64,000 nt of DNA, from NCBI GenBank assembly GCA_963732225.1, contig CAVSYR010000005.1, positions 1,027,391-1,091,390 of the forward strand, read 5' to 3'. Positions within the stretch are counted from its first letter, which is position 1, and each line of letters opens with the position of its first letter. The notes beneath the pieces are model-generated. The model was not told the origin of the DNA. It ran no database searches and was given only the letters and a program-made list of their open reading frames with translations. Shown here piece by piece: positions 37,740-48,424 of this stretch. The translations under genes and the position numbers were made by a program. This DNA is from VRUE01 sp963732225. Lineage in GTDB: Bacteria; Actinomycetota; Thermoleophilia; Solirubrobacterales; 70-9.

Positions 37740-38926
37740 TCAGATGCGCTGAGGCGCCTCGGCCATGGGGTGCTCGACCGCCTGGGAGCCGCTGCCGGCG
37801 AGGAGCGAGTCGACCAGGGGCGACAGATAGCGGGCGGTCAGCCTGCCGTTGTGCAGGAGTTCCAGATGTCGCTGGCTGGGACTGGACGCCGTCTCCTCTC
37901 CGTTTCCGTTCGAGAGGTAGCGGGGGCCCTGCCCGGTCCAGAGCACGGCCCGCATCCGCGGGCCCGCCGCGCGGGGCGTGATCCCGGCACCGAGCGCGGC
38001 GGCGATCGCTTCCGCCACCGCGTCGGCCTGCTGGGTGGCAAAGGCCCCCTGCTTGAAGGACAGGGAGCTGACGTCCCCGGCCGCGTAGACCCGCTCCAGC
38101 CCGACCACGCCGCCGTGCTCGTCGACGGCGACGAAGCCATCCTCGTCGCGGGGGATGCCGTCGATCCTCCTGCCCTCGAGGCGCGGCAGGGTGATCACCG
38201 CGTCCGCCTCGACGTCCTCGCCGGGATCGATGCGCAGGCGTCCCGCCGCGAAGGAGACCGGCCGGGCCCCGGCGATGACGTCGATGCGCCGTTCCGCCAG
38301 CAGTGCGCTCGTCTGCTCGGCGGCGCGGGGTCCGAAGATCTCCAGGGGGGAGGGTTCCGGCGTCACCACCGTGATCCGGGTTCGGTCGTTGGCGGTCTTC
38401 TCGAGCACGTTGGCGGCGAGCAGCGCCAGCTCGTAGAGCGGCAGGATCCAGCTGTGCCCGCCGGCATGGTGAGGACAAGGCGCTCAGGCGCCCCGACCGC
38501 AGGTCCGCGATCAGGTCGCCAACCTGCCCTTCGTCGGCAACCCCCCAGTAGGTGACGGCGCCCGGCACGGCCCAGAGCATGCGCGCCCCGGTCGCCACGA
38601 TCAGGTGGTCGTAGGGGAGCTCGCTCGCCGTCACGGGTAACGGCGATCCGCCGCTCGGGCTCGACCGCGGCAATGGCGCTCGCGTGGAGCGAGGCGCCGC
38701 AGAGCTCGCTCAGCCTGCGCAGGTCATAGCGAAAGGCCCGAGTGGTCCCGTAGGGCTCGCCGATCCCAAAGGGCCGGTAGGCGAACTCCCTGCCGGGGTC
38801 GTGCAGGGCGACGTCGACTCGATCGCCGGCGAGATCGCGCAGGGCCAGGGCCGCCTCGAGGCCGGCAACTCCGGCGCCGGCAATCAGGACTCTCTGTCTC
38901 TCGCCGCGCCGGCCGTCGTCCGCCAT
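37740..38926 (-). CDS. NAD(P)/FAD-dependent oxidoreductase, SQR/NDH-2 type (frameshifted)
   Basis: Two-dinucleotide-binding-domain flavoprotein of about 395 residues. FAD motif VLIAGAGVAGLEAALALRDL at the N-terminus, LIVATGARMLWAVPGAV at the substrate/NAD side, YAAGDVSSLSFKQGAFATQQADAVA at the FAD-binding C-side. Shifts near 38635 and 38470. The ending resembles sulfide:quinone or NADH:quinone reductases, but no CxxC was seen. It could pass electrons from sulfide, NADH or a small thiol. Convergent to nothing nearby; the trmH-like gene follows on the same strand. Confidence 0.75.
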
Positions 38927-39004
38927 GCCTGGACCCTAGGGCCGCGGCGGCAGCGCTCCATCCGCAGGAAGCCGCCAATCGGCTGCGGCTTTTCCGCGAC
39001 GCGC

Positions 39005-39685
39005 TCAGGCGGCGACGTCGCGACCGTGGACCCTCGCCAGCGCGGCAATCACCTCGGCGTCGGCGACCTGGCCGAAGTCCGCGTACCACTGGCCGACTCC
39101 CTGCAGCTGGGGCGGCGCGACCAGGCAGACGACCTCGATCGGCCTCGTCGCGCAGGCGCGCGAGCGAGTCCGGCGGGCAGACCGGGACGGCGAGGATCAG
39201 GCGTCGTGGCCGGTGGCGGCGGACCTGCCGCAGCGCGGCGGTGTCGGTGACGCCGGTCGCAACGCCGTCGTCGACGACGATGACGGTGCGATCACGCGCA
39301 GAGACGGGCTCACGATCGCCCCGATAGACCTCGACCCGGCGCCGCAGCTCGGCGGTCTCTCGCTCGACGATGCGGCGCCAGCTCGCCTCCGCTCGATCTC
39401 CAGCAGCGCCAGCGCCTCCTGATCGAAGACCCTGGTGCCGCCCTCGGCGATCGCGCCGATCCCGTACTCGGGGTTGTGGGGGGCGCCGAGCTTGCGCACG
39501 GCGAGGATCTCGAGCGGGGCTCTCAGCAGCGTCGCGACCTCCTCGGCCACCGGGACGCCGCCGCGGGGCAGGCCGACGACCAGCGGTCGCTCGTCGGCAA
39601 GCGGCAGCAGCCGCGCGGCGAGCTGCCGGCCCGCGTCGGAGCGGTCGGCAAAGCGACCCGGCTGGGCTACCTCACTGTCGAACAT
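39005..39685 (-). CDS. Phosphoribosyltransferase-domain protein (frameshifted)
   Basis: Type I PRTase fold of about 225 residues. N-terminal RPLVVGLPRGGVPVAEEVA and LGAPHNPEYGIGAIAEGG, then the PRPP loop TVIVVDDGVATGVT after a shift near 39385; a second shift near 39150. Similar to predicted phosphoribosyltransferases of the Rv0571 type often found with erythromycin-esterase or USP genes. ATG chosen at 39685, with GAGGT 6 nt upstream. Divergent from the USP gene. Confidence 0.78.
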
Positions 39686-39774
39686 CGACACCTCGATTGT
39701 CCTGGCGGTCTGTCACGACTTCATCGGGGTATTCCCCGGACTCCCTTCGGCTTTACCCTGATGGCGGGACTGGA

Positions 39775-40632
39775 ATGCGACTACTTGTCGGCTTCGACGG
39801 CAGCGATGGTGGGCACGACGCGCTCGAGCTGGCGCGAACGATCGCCGTCGAGGACGGCGAGGCCGGCGTTCTGGTCGTCACCGTGATGCCCTACGGGCCG
39901 CTTCCCGCCGACTTCGAGGCGCTCGCGGGCGACGCGGTCGCCACAGCGGAGCCGCTCTTCGCTGAGGCGCGCGAGCGACTCGGCGAGCTCAGCGTCGAGA
40001 CCCGCGGCTTCGGCGGGGCTCGCCGGCCGGAGTGATGACCGAGCTCGCCGAAGGCGAGGGGATCGACCTGATCGTCGTCGGCTCGCCGCACCGCGGCGCC
40101 GTCGGCCGAGCCCTGATCGGCAGCGTCGCCGACAACCTCCTGCACGGCTCCCCCCGCCCGGTCGTGGTCGCTCCGCGCGGCTACGCCGGCGAGCGCCACG
40201 AGCCGTTTCGGCGCATCGCCGTCGGCCACGACGGCACCCCCGAAGCCGACGCCGCCCTGCGCGCGGCCGAAGCGCTGGCGCTGCGCTCCAACGCGCTGAT
40301 CGACGTCCTCACCGTCCTCGCTCCCCCGGCGGCGACGCCAGGTCCGGTTGGATACGTGCCGACCGAACCGCCGGAACCGGACAAGATCCTCAACCAGGCG
40401 ATCCACTCGGTGGACGAGCGGCTCGGCGCAACCGGGCGTCGCCTCGACGGAGCCGCCGGCACGCATGCTGGCCGGCGCCTGCAAGGACGCCGACCTGCTG
40501 GTCGTCGGCTCGCGCGGCTACGGCCCGGTCCTGCGGGTGCTGCTGGGGTCGGTCTCGACCCGGCTGATCCACATCGCGCCCTGCCCGGTGCTGGTCATCC
40601 CCCGGCCCGATGGCGGCGGACGAGCGGGGTGA
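39775..40632 (+). CDS. Universal stress protein, two USP domains (frameshifted)
   Basis: Tandem USP protein of about 285 residues. Domain 1 starts MRLLVGFDGSDGG and ends with the ATP-binding GSPHRGAVGRALIGSVADNLLHGSPRPVVV; domain 2 (RRIAVGHDGTPEADAAL) ends with GSRGYGPVLRVLLGSVSTRLIHIAPCPVLVIP. Both keep the G-2X-G-9X-G(S/T) ATP motif. Shifts near 40020 and 40447. Stress or dormancy response role. Its end overlaps the convergent LapA gene. Confidence 0.85.
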
Positions 40633-40828
40633 CGTAGCCGATCAGGGCGCCGATCGCGACCGCGGCGAGCAGGGTGATGATCAACGGCGCGTCGACGGTG
40701 ATGAAGAGGACGTCGACGCGCACCTGCTGGGAGTTCTGCAGGGCGACGATGACGACGATCGCGACGAGGAAGCCGACGATCCAGGCGCGCCAGTTGACCG
40801 GCTTCTTCTGCTCGGGCACGCGACTCAT
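40595..40828 (-). CDS. LapA/DUF1049-like small membrane protein
   Basis: A 77-residue protein with two helices, WIVGFLVAIVVIVALQNSQQVRVDVLFI then LIITLLAAVAIGALIGYVT, the classic LapA-domain (DUF1049) layout where the F/L-QNxxxVxVxFL motif joins the helices; the tail is basic. Envelope assembly protein family; overlaps the USP gene by 38 bp at the 3' end. Confidence 0.82.
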   Translation of the reverse strand: MSRVPEQKKPVNWRAWIVGFLVAIVVIVALQNSQQVRVDVLFITVDAPLIITLLAAVAIGALIGYVTPLVRRHRAGG

Positions 40829-40858
40829 CCTAGAGCCGCGTTCGGCCCCCTCCGACCC

Positions 40859-42218
40859 CTAGTCGCCCCCGTTTTCATCCAGCAGGCCGGCGGCAAAGGA
40901 CTTCGTCTTCGCCCCCGCGGCGACGCCGAGGGGTTTCAGCGCGAAGAGTTCCTCGCTGGAGCGCAGCAGCGAGTAGGGGTTGTAGGCGCCGGAGTCGGTG
41001 CCGCCCGGGGTGGCGAAGGGCGAGAGCAGCAGGGCGCCGGTGCGCAGCGGGTCGCCGCTCGGCGCCGGGGCGCCCGGCGACCGGCGGGTTGGTCGCGGAG
41101 AAGGTGACGATCAGGACCCCATCGGCCTTGTAGGCGGGCGAGGCGAGGATCTTCGGCACCCAGGCCGAGAGGAAGGCGTCGGCGCTCGGCCGCCCCTTCC
41201 GGCGCCCCGGCGGGGCACTGGCCGGCGGTGCCGGCGTTGCAGGGCGTCGGCGCGATGAACGAGTAGCTCGGCGTCTTTTCGGCTTTGCCCAGGTCCTTGC
41301 TCAGCTGTTCCAGCGGCACGTCGTTTTCCGAGCAATCGCCGAGGTCGAGCAGCGAGTGGAAGTAGACGAACGGGTTCTGGCTCGCGGCGTAGCCGCCCGG
41401 CTGGGCCGGGCCGCTGCCTTCGCCGGGGTTGGGATAGACGCAGTTGGACGGTTTCCCCGTCGGGTCGACCATGCCGTCGGCGTAGGCGCGCCAGCTGAGC
41501 TTGTCGATGGTGAGCTGGTCGGCCAGGGTCTGGGTTTCGACCGGGTAGACGCAGCCGGAGCCGGCGAGGACCCCGTTCGAGTTCGCCGTGACCGAGCTGA
41601 ATTCTTCGTGGGTCGGGCAGCCGGCGCTGGTCGCCGCGTTGGGCGGCTGGCCGCTGATCGCGGCGATCCCGTTGGGCAGGGCGCCTTCGCCGAGCAGCGT
41701 GTAGTTGCTGAGCAGCTCGCCCTGCGGCCGCAGGGTCGCCGAGAGGTAGGGCATCTGCGACTGCGCCCCCAGCGACTGTTCGTAGCCGGGGCTGGTCAGG
41801 GAGATGACGAAGACGTGTTTGACCGGGCCCGTTTCGGGTTCGGCTTCCGCCGGCGCTTCGGCGGGTTTCTTCGGCGCCGGTGCGGGAGCCGGTTCCGGCG
41901 CCGGTTCGGGAGCCGGCTTCCGGCGCGTAGGACGCTTCCGGCTGGGGAGAGGCGCTTTCCGGGCTGGCAGCCGGGGCGCTTTCTTCGGCTTCGGGTGCCG
42001 CCGGCGGGCGCGCTCGCGACCGGGGTGTTGTCGGAGGCGAGGCTCTGGCCGATCAGCGCCGCCAGCGCGCCGCTCCCCCCCGTGCCGGTCATCGCGCTGG
42101 CGACGATCGCCGAGGTCGCCACCACCGAGGAGGCGACGAGCAGGCCGAAGCGCTTGCCGGTGAGCGTCGCCGCGGCGGCAACCGCGCGCCGGACCTGCGC
42201 CTGGATCGCGGCCTTCAC
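40859..42218 (-). CDS. Secreted phosphoesterase-family (AcpA/phospholipase C-like) enzyme (frameshifted)
   Basis: Membrane-anchored or secreted hydrolase of about 450 residues. N-terminal hydrophobic helix FGLLVASSVVATSAIVASAMTG, a Pro/Glu-rich linker interrupted by one or more shifts, then a phosphoesterase-type body: YLSATLRPQGELLSNYTLLGEGALPNGIAAISGQPPN, WRAYADGMVDPT, NPFVYFHSLLD and VLIVTFSATNP. Shifts near 41930, 41190 and 41080. PF04185-type phosphatases scavenge phosphate. GTG start overlaps the zinc-ribbon gene stop, placing it last in the pst operon. Confidence 0.75.
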
Positions 42219-42625
42219 GGGGCCACCGCCGTCACCAGCGACTGCCCGCACTGGGGGCAGAAGCGATCCGCGGGCCCGTAGGGAGAGTCACAGTTGGGGC
42301 AGATCCCGGCCGCGTCGGCGCGGCGCAGCTCGAGCATCCGCTCGACCGCCAGCAGGTCGGCGTCGACCCGCTGCAGCTCCGCCGCCTTGCGGGTGAGCAC
42401 GTCCATCCGCACGTGGTCGCGGATCGCCATCTCGTAGAAGGCGCCGCCGAGGTCGGCCTGCATCACCGTGAACTTCTCCAGCAGGCGGTCGCGCTGGGCG
42501 AGCAGCTCGGCGTCCTCCTCGGGCTTCGGCTCGGGTTTGACCGGCGCCGCTGGGGGCTGCGGCTTCGTCCGCGCCGACCTCAGCGCCTTCGCCGGTCGCT
42601 GCAGTGCCTCGCTCAGCCCGCTCAT
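42215..42625 (-). CDS. Zinc-ribbon protein with coiled-coil N-terminus
   Basis: Protein of 136 residues. Pro/Lys-rich start, a helical stretch (ELLAQRDRLLEKFTVMQADLGGAFYEMA...) and a C-terminal ribbon CPNCDSPYGPADRFCPQCG with two CxxC pairs that should bind zinc. No DNA-binding motif seen. Overlaps its neighbours on both sides (ATGA upstream, GTGA downstream), so it is co-translated with the phosphoesterase and the next zinc-ribbon gene. Confidence 0.75.
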   Translation of the reverse strand: MSGLSEALQRPAKALRSARTKPQPPAAPVKPEPKPEEDAELLAQRDRLLEKFTVMQADLGGAFYEMAIRDHVRMDVLTRKAAELQRVDADLLAVERMLELRRADAAGICPNCDSPYGPADRFCPQCGQSLVTAVAP

Positions 42626-43293
42626 GGTTCGCCCGCCCCTCCGGCGGCCGCCGGCGCTTCGCTGGGATCGCCGCCGACCACGGTCACATCGGGCAGGTTC
42701 TGCTGCGCCTTTATGTAGTTTTCGCCCGACTGTTCGGGGTTCGCTTCGACCAGCTTGGTGTCTTCTTCGACCTTTTTCGGTGGCGGTTTGTAGCCGGCCC
42801 CCACTTCGTGGACCGTCCCGTTGCTGGTCTTGGCCAGCGCTTTGCCGTCGCCTTTCGAGGACTTGGCGGCCGCCTTGGCTTTTTTGCCTTTGGCGGAATT
42901 GGCCGCGGCGCCCGTCGTGCCCGCGGCGGTGCTGGCCACGGCGGCGGGCCGGTTTCGCAGCGCTTCCAGCAGCGCCTCGTTTTCGCCGCTGTCGTTGCCG
43001 CTGCGGCCGACGACGACGCCGATCGCGACCGCGATCGGCAGCAGGGCGAAGAAGCCGACCGCCGCCGCCCGGCTGTTCGAGCCGTTTTTGGCCGGTGCAC
43101 GCAGCGGTGGCCGGTGCGCGCGCTTGCTCATCGTCGCGAAGTAGCGCGAGGCCGGGTTGGCACCGTTGCCGCGCCGCGCCGCGCAGTTGACGCAGTAGCG
43201 CTGCTGGGGGTCGAGCGGCGCGCCGCACTCCTCGCAGGGCTCGTATTGCGGCCTGCCGTTGAGGGCCGAGGGCTGCTGGGCTGAGACGGTCAT
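42622..43293 (-). CDS. Membrane protein with N-terminal zinc ribbon
   Basis: Protein of 223 residues. An N-terminal ribbon (CEECGAPLDPQQRYCVNC) is cytoplasmic, a single transmembrane helix (AAAVGFFALLPIAVAIGVVVG) follows, then a disordered Ala/Lys extracellular part ending near VTVVGGD. It resembles zinc-ribbon sensors with no catalytic domain. Located in the phosphate operon; role unknown. Confidence 0.72.
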   Translation of the reverse strand: MTVSAQQPSALNGRPQYEPCEECGAPLDPQQRYCVNCAARRGNGANPASRYFATMSKRAHRPPLRAPAKNGSNSRAAAVGFFALLPIAVAIGVVVGRSGNDSGENEALLEALRNRPAAVASTAAGTTGAAANSAKGKKAKAAAKSSKGDGKALAKTSNGTVHEVGAGYKPPPKKVEEDTKLVEANPEQSGENYIKAQQNLPDVTVVGGDPSEAPAAAGGAGEP

Positions 43294-43502
43294 CGCTTCT
43301 TGCTCCCGTTGTCGTGCGTCTTGTGGTCGTGCTTCTTGGCTTCCTGGCGGTGCTTGCGCGCCGCGAGGATGCGCTTCGATTCGGCCTGCTTCAGCGCCGC
43401 GGTGTCCTGCGTCGTCGCGCAGCCGGCCAGGGCCGTGACGGCCAGCAGCAGGCAGGCCACGAGGACCGCGGCGCGGGTGAGATGGCGGCTAACCGAAGGC
43501 AC
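43290..43502 (-). CDS. Small lipoprotein, His/Lys-rich tail
   Basis: A 70-residue lipoprotein with lipobox VTALAGC (Cys about 28) and a His/Lys tail (ARKHRQEAKKHDHKTHDNG). GTG start lies inside the end of pstB (14-nt overlap) and its stop overlaps the zinc-ribbon membrane gene start. The tail could bind metal or phosphate (inference). Confidence 0.65.
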   Translation of the reverse strand: MPSVSRHLTRAAVLVACLLLAVTALAGCATTQDTAALKQAESKRILAARKHRQEAKKHDHKTHDNGSKKR

Positions 43503-44454
43503 CGCTCACGTACTCCTTGGTCCGCTGCTCGCGCGGCGAGTTGAAGAGGGCGGTGGCGCTGCTGTACTCGACCAGCTCGCCCAGGTACATGAAGGCGACG
43601 TGGTCGGCGATCCGGTAGGCCTGCTGCAGGTTGTGGGTGACGATGACGACGGCGACGTCGTCGCGCAGCTTCACGATCAGGTCCTCGATCACCTGGGTCG
43701 ACTGCGGGTCGAGCGCCGAGCAGGGCTCGTCGAGCAGCAGCACCTCGGGCTCGGCGGCGAGGGCACGGGCGATGCAGAGCCGCTGCTGCTGGCCGCCGGA
43801 GAGCCGCAGGGCCGGGTGGTCGAGGTTGTCCTTGACCTCCTCGAAGAGTCCGGCTCGTTCGAGCGCGCTGTGCACTTTCGGCTCCAGCGCCTTCTTGCGC
43901 TGGCGCCGCGAGCCCTGCTCGCGCAGCACGTAGGCGATGTTGTCGAAGACGCTCATCGGGAACGGGTTGGGCTGCTGGAAGACCATCGTCACCCGGCGCC
44001 GCAGCAGGGTCGGCTCGATCAGCCTGATGTCGACGTCGTCGAGCAGGATGCGGCCGCTCAGCGTCGCCGTGCGGGTCAGCTCGGTGAGCCGGTTGAGCGA
44101 GCGCAGCAGCGTCGTCTTGCCGCAGCCCGAGGGACCGATCAGGGCCAGCACCTCGCCCTGGCGGACCGGCATCGAGACCGACTTGACCGCTTCGCGGTCC
44201 GCGTAGGAGACCGAGACGTTGTCGATCTCCATGCGCCGGATCGAGAACTGCGGCGCGCTGATCGAGCGCTTCGCCGCGGTGAAGCCGCTGGACGCGGGGG
44301 CGCCGTCGCCATTGGGCGAGGTGGCGGGCGGCGCCACCTGCGGCGCCGGGGTGTCCTCGAGCGGAAGCCGCCTGATCGGCGGTGGCGAGGAGACATCCGC
44401 GCTCACCCCTCCTACTTGGCGATCGAACTCGGGCACGGAGGCTATGAACTCCAC
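43489..44454 (-). CDS. pstB: Phosphate ABC transporter ATPase (PstB)
   Basis: Phosphate-import ATPase. Walker A GPSGCGKTTLLRSLNRL, signature LSGGQQQRLCIARAL, Walker B VLLLDEPCSALDP, HNLQQAYRIADHVAFMYLGELVE tail. The GTG start overlaps the pstA stop and gives an extra 74-residue low-complexity N-terminus beyond the usual PstB; an ATG at 44232 gives family length (about 247 residues). Coupled to pstA upstream and to the small lipoprotein downstream. Confidence 0.9.
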   Translation of the reverse strand: MEFIASVPEFDRQVGGVSADVSSPPPIRRLPLEDTPAPQVAPPATSPNGDGAPASSGFTAAKRSISAPQFSIRRMEIDNVSVSYADREAVKSVSMPVRQGEVLALIGPSGCGKTTLLRSLNRLTELTRTATLSGRILLDDVDIRLIEPTLLRRRVTMVFQQPNPFPMSVFDNIAYVLREQGSRRQRKKALEPKVHSALERAGLFEEVKDNLDHPALRLSGGQQQRLCIARALAAEPEVLLLDEPCSALDPQSTQVIEDLIVKLRDDVAVVIVTHNLQQAYRIADHVAFMYLGELVEYSSATALFNSPREQRTKEYVSGAFG

Positions 44455-45437
44455 GTTCCTACCTTTCGGGCGCGGCGATGGACGACGTCGACGGCCGCGT
44501 TCAGGGCCAGCACCATCAGCAGCAGGACGAAGGCCGCCGCGTAGGCCTTCTGGGGCTGATTGAGGTTCCCGGTCGGGGACGCCTCGTAGACGAAGTTGGT
44601 CAGGGTCGTGCCCGCCCCGCGCAGGTAGTTGAGCGGGAAGGTGCTGCCGACCGGGGCGAAGTTCTGGGTGGCGCCGAGCAGCACGACGATGATCGCCGTG
44701 TCGCCGATGATCCGGCCGAGACCGAGCATCGCCCCGGTCGCCACCTGCGGGCGCGCCGTCGGCAGCAGGATCCGCCGCGTCGTCGCGATCTTGGTCTTGC
44801 CGACCGCGTAGGAGGCCTCGCGCACGTGCTGGGGGATCGCGTTCAGCCCCTCGCGGGTGCTGGCGACGACCAGCGGCAGGGCGACCAGCGAGAGCATCGT
44901 CGCGGCGGCGAAGAAGGAGCGGCCGAAGACGACGCCTTCGGAGGTGCGGCTGAGGAAGCCGAGCGCGGTGCTGGAGAAGATCACCGTGCCGAAGAGAGCG
45001 AGCACGATCGAGGGGATGCCGGCGATCGCCTCGATCGTCGATTCGGTGAGCCGCGCCAGGCCCGCCGGGCGGCCGTACTCGACCAGCCAGATCGCGATCC
45101 CGACGCCGACCGGCAGCGCGATCGCGATCCCCATCGTGCCGACGATCAGGGTGCCGATCAGGGCGTCGGAGAAACCGCCCGTCTGGCTCTGGCTGAACCC
45201 GGACGTGGCCGGGGTGACCAGCATCGAGGGCTTCAGGTAGGTCAGCCCCTGAATCAAGAGGTAGACGACGATCGCCACCGCGATCGCGCAGAAGAGCAGG
45301 CCGAGCGCCCAGCAGATCGCCAGGCCGATGCGATCGGAGAGCTGCCAGGTGGCGCTGCCCTCGACCGCCTTGGTGGGCTCTTTGGGCGGGGGTGCCGTGG
45401 GCGGCCGGCGGCGGCGGCGTTGCGACTGAGGACTCCA

Positions 45438-45438
<1 letters not shown>
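44442..45438 (-). CDS. pstA: Phosphate ABC transporter permease PstA (N-terminal frameshift)
   Basis: Permease of about 330 residues after repair; the clean part is 278 residues. A shift near 45395 in a G-rich run separates the start MESSVATPPP from the body. The loop VREASYAVGKTKIATTRRILLPTARPQVATGAMLGLGRIIGDTA is the EAA motif; about six helices. Its ATG overlaps the pstC stop (TGATG). Confidence 0.88.
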
Positions 45439-46433
<995 letters not shown>

Positions 46434-47276
46434 CTACTTCTTCTTCTTGGGCTTCTTGTTGAAGGCGGGGACGCCGCCGGCCTTGGCGATCACTTCCCCG
46501 GCCACCGGGTTGAGCCGGGCCCAGTTGATGAATTTGCTCAGCGCCGGCGAGATGCCGCTGCCGTCACCCGGCAGGACCAGGAAGAGGTAGCGCGAGAGCG
46601 GGTACTTGAGCGGCTCGACGCTGATCTTCTTGGCTTCGCAGGGAATGCCTTCGACTTTGAGCGCCTTCTGGCCCTTGCCCTGCCAGGCGAGGCCGTCGTA
46701 GCCGATCGCGTTGGGGTCCTGCTTGACCGCGTTGACGACGAGGCCGTCTGCGGTCAGCGCGTTGACGTTGGAGGCCGGCAGTTCGTTGTTGAGCACCGCC
46801 TGCAGGAAGAAGTTGTAGGTCCCCCCGTTGGTGTCGCGGCCGACCGGGTCGATCGTCGTCGCCAGGCCCGAGCCCGGCACCTGGCTCCAGTTGGTCAGCA
46901 GCCCGCGGTAGATGTCGTGGGTCTGCTGGATGCTGATGTTGGTGAGTTTGTTGCTCGGGTTGACGTCGATGCAGAGCCCGTCGAGGAACATCTTCACGTA
47001 GGTCGTGCCGGCATCGCTGGGCAGCGGCGTGCGGGCCTGCCCGGCGAACTGGCTGACGCCGTTCTGGACGTCCTTGACGCCGGCGTTGCCTCCGTTGGCG
47101 GTGTAGACGAAGTGGACCTTGTGGTTGACCTGCTTCGTGTAGGTCTTGAAGAGTGCTTCCAGGACCGGTTGGGCAGCCACGGAGCCCGATCCGATCAGGG
47201 TCACGGCATTGGCAGATGCCGGTATGGCGAGGGCCACGAGGGCGACCGCCGAGATGACGAGGGTCCTGATTCTCAT
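46434..47276 (-). CDS. pstS: Phosphate-binding protein PstS
   Basis: Secreted phosphate-binding protein of 280 residues. Signal peptide RTLVISAVALVALAIPASANA (no lipobox), then IGSGSVAAQPVLEALFKTY, YTANGGNAGVKDVQNGVSQFAGQARTPL and DPVGRDTNGGTYNFFLQAVL that form the phosphate pocket, and a Lys-rich end KKPKKKK. First gene of pstSCAB plus lipoprotein, zinc-ribbon and phosphoesterase genes. Glu codons lean to GAA. Confidence 0.9.
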   Translation of the reverse strand: MRIRTLVISAVALVALAIPASANAVTLIGSGSVAAQPVLEALFKTYTKQVNHKVHFVYTANGGNAGVKDVQNGVSQFAGQARTPLPSDAGTTYVKMFLDGLCIDVNPSNKLTNISIQQTHDIYRGLLTNWSQVPGSGLATTIDPVGRDTNGGTYNFFLQAVLNNELPASNVNALTADGLVVNAVKQDPNAIGYDGLAWQGKGQKALKVEGIPCEAKKISVEPLKYPLSRYLFLVLPGDGSGISPALSKFINWARLNPVAGEVIAKAGGVPAFNKKPKKKK

Positions 47277-47414
47277 ACGCGTTTTGATTCCTTCCTTTGC
47301 CGGGTACCGAAGTTTCTTGATGACCTAACTCGACATCACCCTAACAGCTTCTGTACTTTATTGACCTCTTTACTAAGAAAGGCTGCCCCGGCACGCCCTA
47401 TAACGGAGGTTCAA

Positions 47415-48086
47415 TTGCTCAGAAGAAGACTGTCCACGCCTCGCGCCGCTACCGCGGTCGCGCTGGCGGCTGTGCTCGCGGCGGCTGTCGCCGTGACGCC
47501 ATCGTTCGCCGGGTCCGCGATCAGCGGCGCCTTCATCACCAAGAAGGCGGCCGGCCAGATCTACGTCTCCAACAAGAAGGCCTCGACGCTCTACCTGAGG
47601 AAGAAGGTCGCCGGCAACACCTTCGTCAAGAAGGCCGATGCGCCGCTCCCGCCCGTCGCGGCGATCGCCGCCGGCACCGCCCCCTGGTCGAACGAAGGGA
47701 CGACTCCGGTCTACCTGCCGACCGCCTACACCTCGTTCGGGATGCCCGGCACCGGCCCGGTGGTCATCACGTTCTCGGGCGCGGTGACCTGCACCTCGGC
47801 CAAACCGACGGTGGAACTGGCCTGCCCGATCCAGATCATGGTCGACGGCCAGTCGACGGGCAAAGTGAACATCGCCCCGGCGACCGCGAACTCGCCGAAA
47901 CCAGCGGCGATCCTCGAGACGGTGATGCAGAACACCGTGCTCGCCAAGGGCGGACACACGGTCGCGATCCAGTACGCGGGCGCCAAAGGCGTGGTCTTCA
48001 GCCTGGGGACTTGGAACCTCTCGGTGCAGGGCTACCCCGCAAAGCCGGAACTGCCGCCCACCGAAACGACCAAAAGCACGAAATAG
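47415..48086 (+). CDS. Secreted protein of unknown function (TTG start)
   Basis: Exported protein of about 223 residues. Signal peptide AVALAAVLAAAVAVTPSFAGSAISG, a Lys-rich region with short repeats (FITKKAAGQIYVSNKKAS, LYLRKKVAGNTFVKK), then a beta-rich domain with a Cys pair (VTCTSAKPTVELACPIQ) and no recognised motif. Start chosen at TTG because GGAGGT precedes it by 4 nt. Divergent from pstS, so possibly phosphate-regulated too. Stop is followed by a long hairpin. Confidence 0.72.
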   Translation: MLRRRLSTPRAATAVALAAVLAAAVAVTPSFAGSAISGAFITKKAAGQIYVSNKKASTLYLRKKVAGNTFVKKADAPLPPVAAIAAGTAPWSNEGTTPVYLPTAYTSFGMPGTGPVVITFSGAVTCTSAKPTVELACPIQIMVDGQSTGKVNIAPATANSPKPAAILETVMQNTVLAKGGHTVAIQYAGAKGVVFSLGTWNLSVQGYPAKPELPPTETTKSTK

Positions 48087-48096
48087 GCAAAGAAAA

Positions 48097-48135
48097 GAGC
48101 CGACCGCGCCGGATTCGCAACGGCGCGGTCGGCTC
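48097..48135 (-). terminator. Strong intrinsic terminator (leftward)
   Basis: Perfect 15-bp stem GAGCCGACCGCGCCG with a 9-nt loop. Read leftward it is followed by TTTTCTTT, so it terminates the small gene at 48167-48403; it lies also just after the rightward secreted-protein gene and could serve both. Confidence 0.85.
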
Positions 48136-48166
48136 TCGAGGCGACCCCAGGGGAAGGTCGCCTCGA

Positions 48167-48403
48167 TCAGTGCCCGCGCAGCTGGAACCGCGCGGGCCGG
48201 GGAAGCGGCTCACCGAGGATCAGGCGAGCCCGGTAGTAGAGAGCTTCGAAAGCCTGGGTGTCCAGGTCGTCGACTCCGTGCTGCTCACGTCCTGGCTGGG
48301 TTGCGGGGACTTCGGCCGGCCCCCCTCCCCCAGGGTGCTGGCGCAGTACGCCGTTCAGCCTGCCGCGCGAGACAAATCTCGTGTGCTCGGGTGCGCTGTC
48401 CAT
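48167..48403 (-). CDS. Small hypothetical protein, 78 residues
   Basis: Supported by an excellent ribosome site (AAAGGAGAGAGACG before ATG) and a classic terminator 32 nt after its stop. Polar N-terminus, central acidic patch (DDLDTQAFEALYYRARLILGE), basic end. No domain recognised. Not overlapping any conserved gene. Confidence 0.55.
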   Translation of the reverse strand: MDSAPEHTRFVSRGRLNGVLRQHPGGGGPAEVPATQPGREQHGVDDLDTQAFEALYYRARLILGEPLPRPARFQLRGH

Positions 48404-48424
48404 CGTCTCTCTCCTTTCCTGTTT

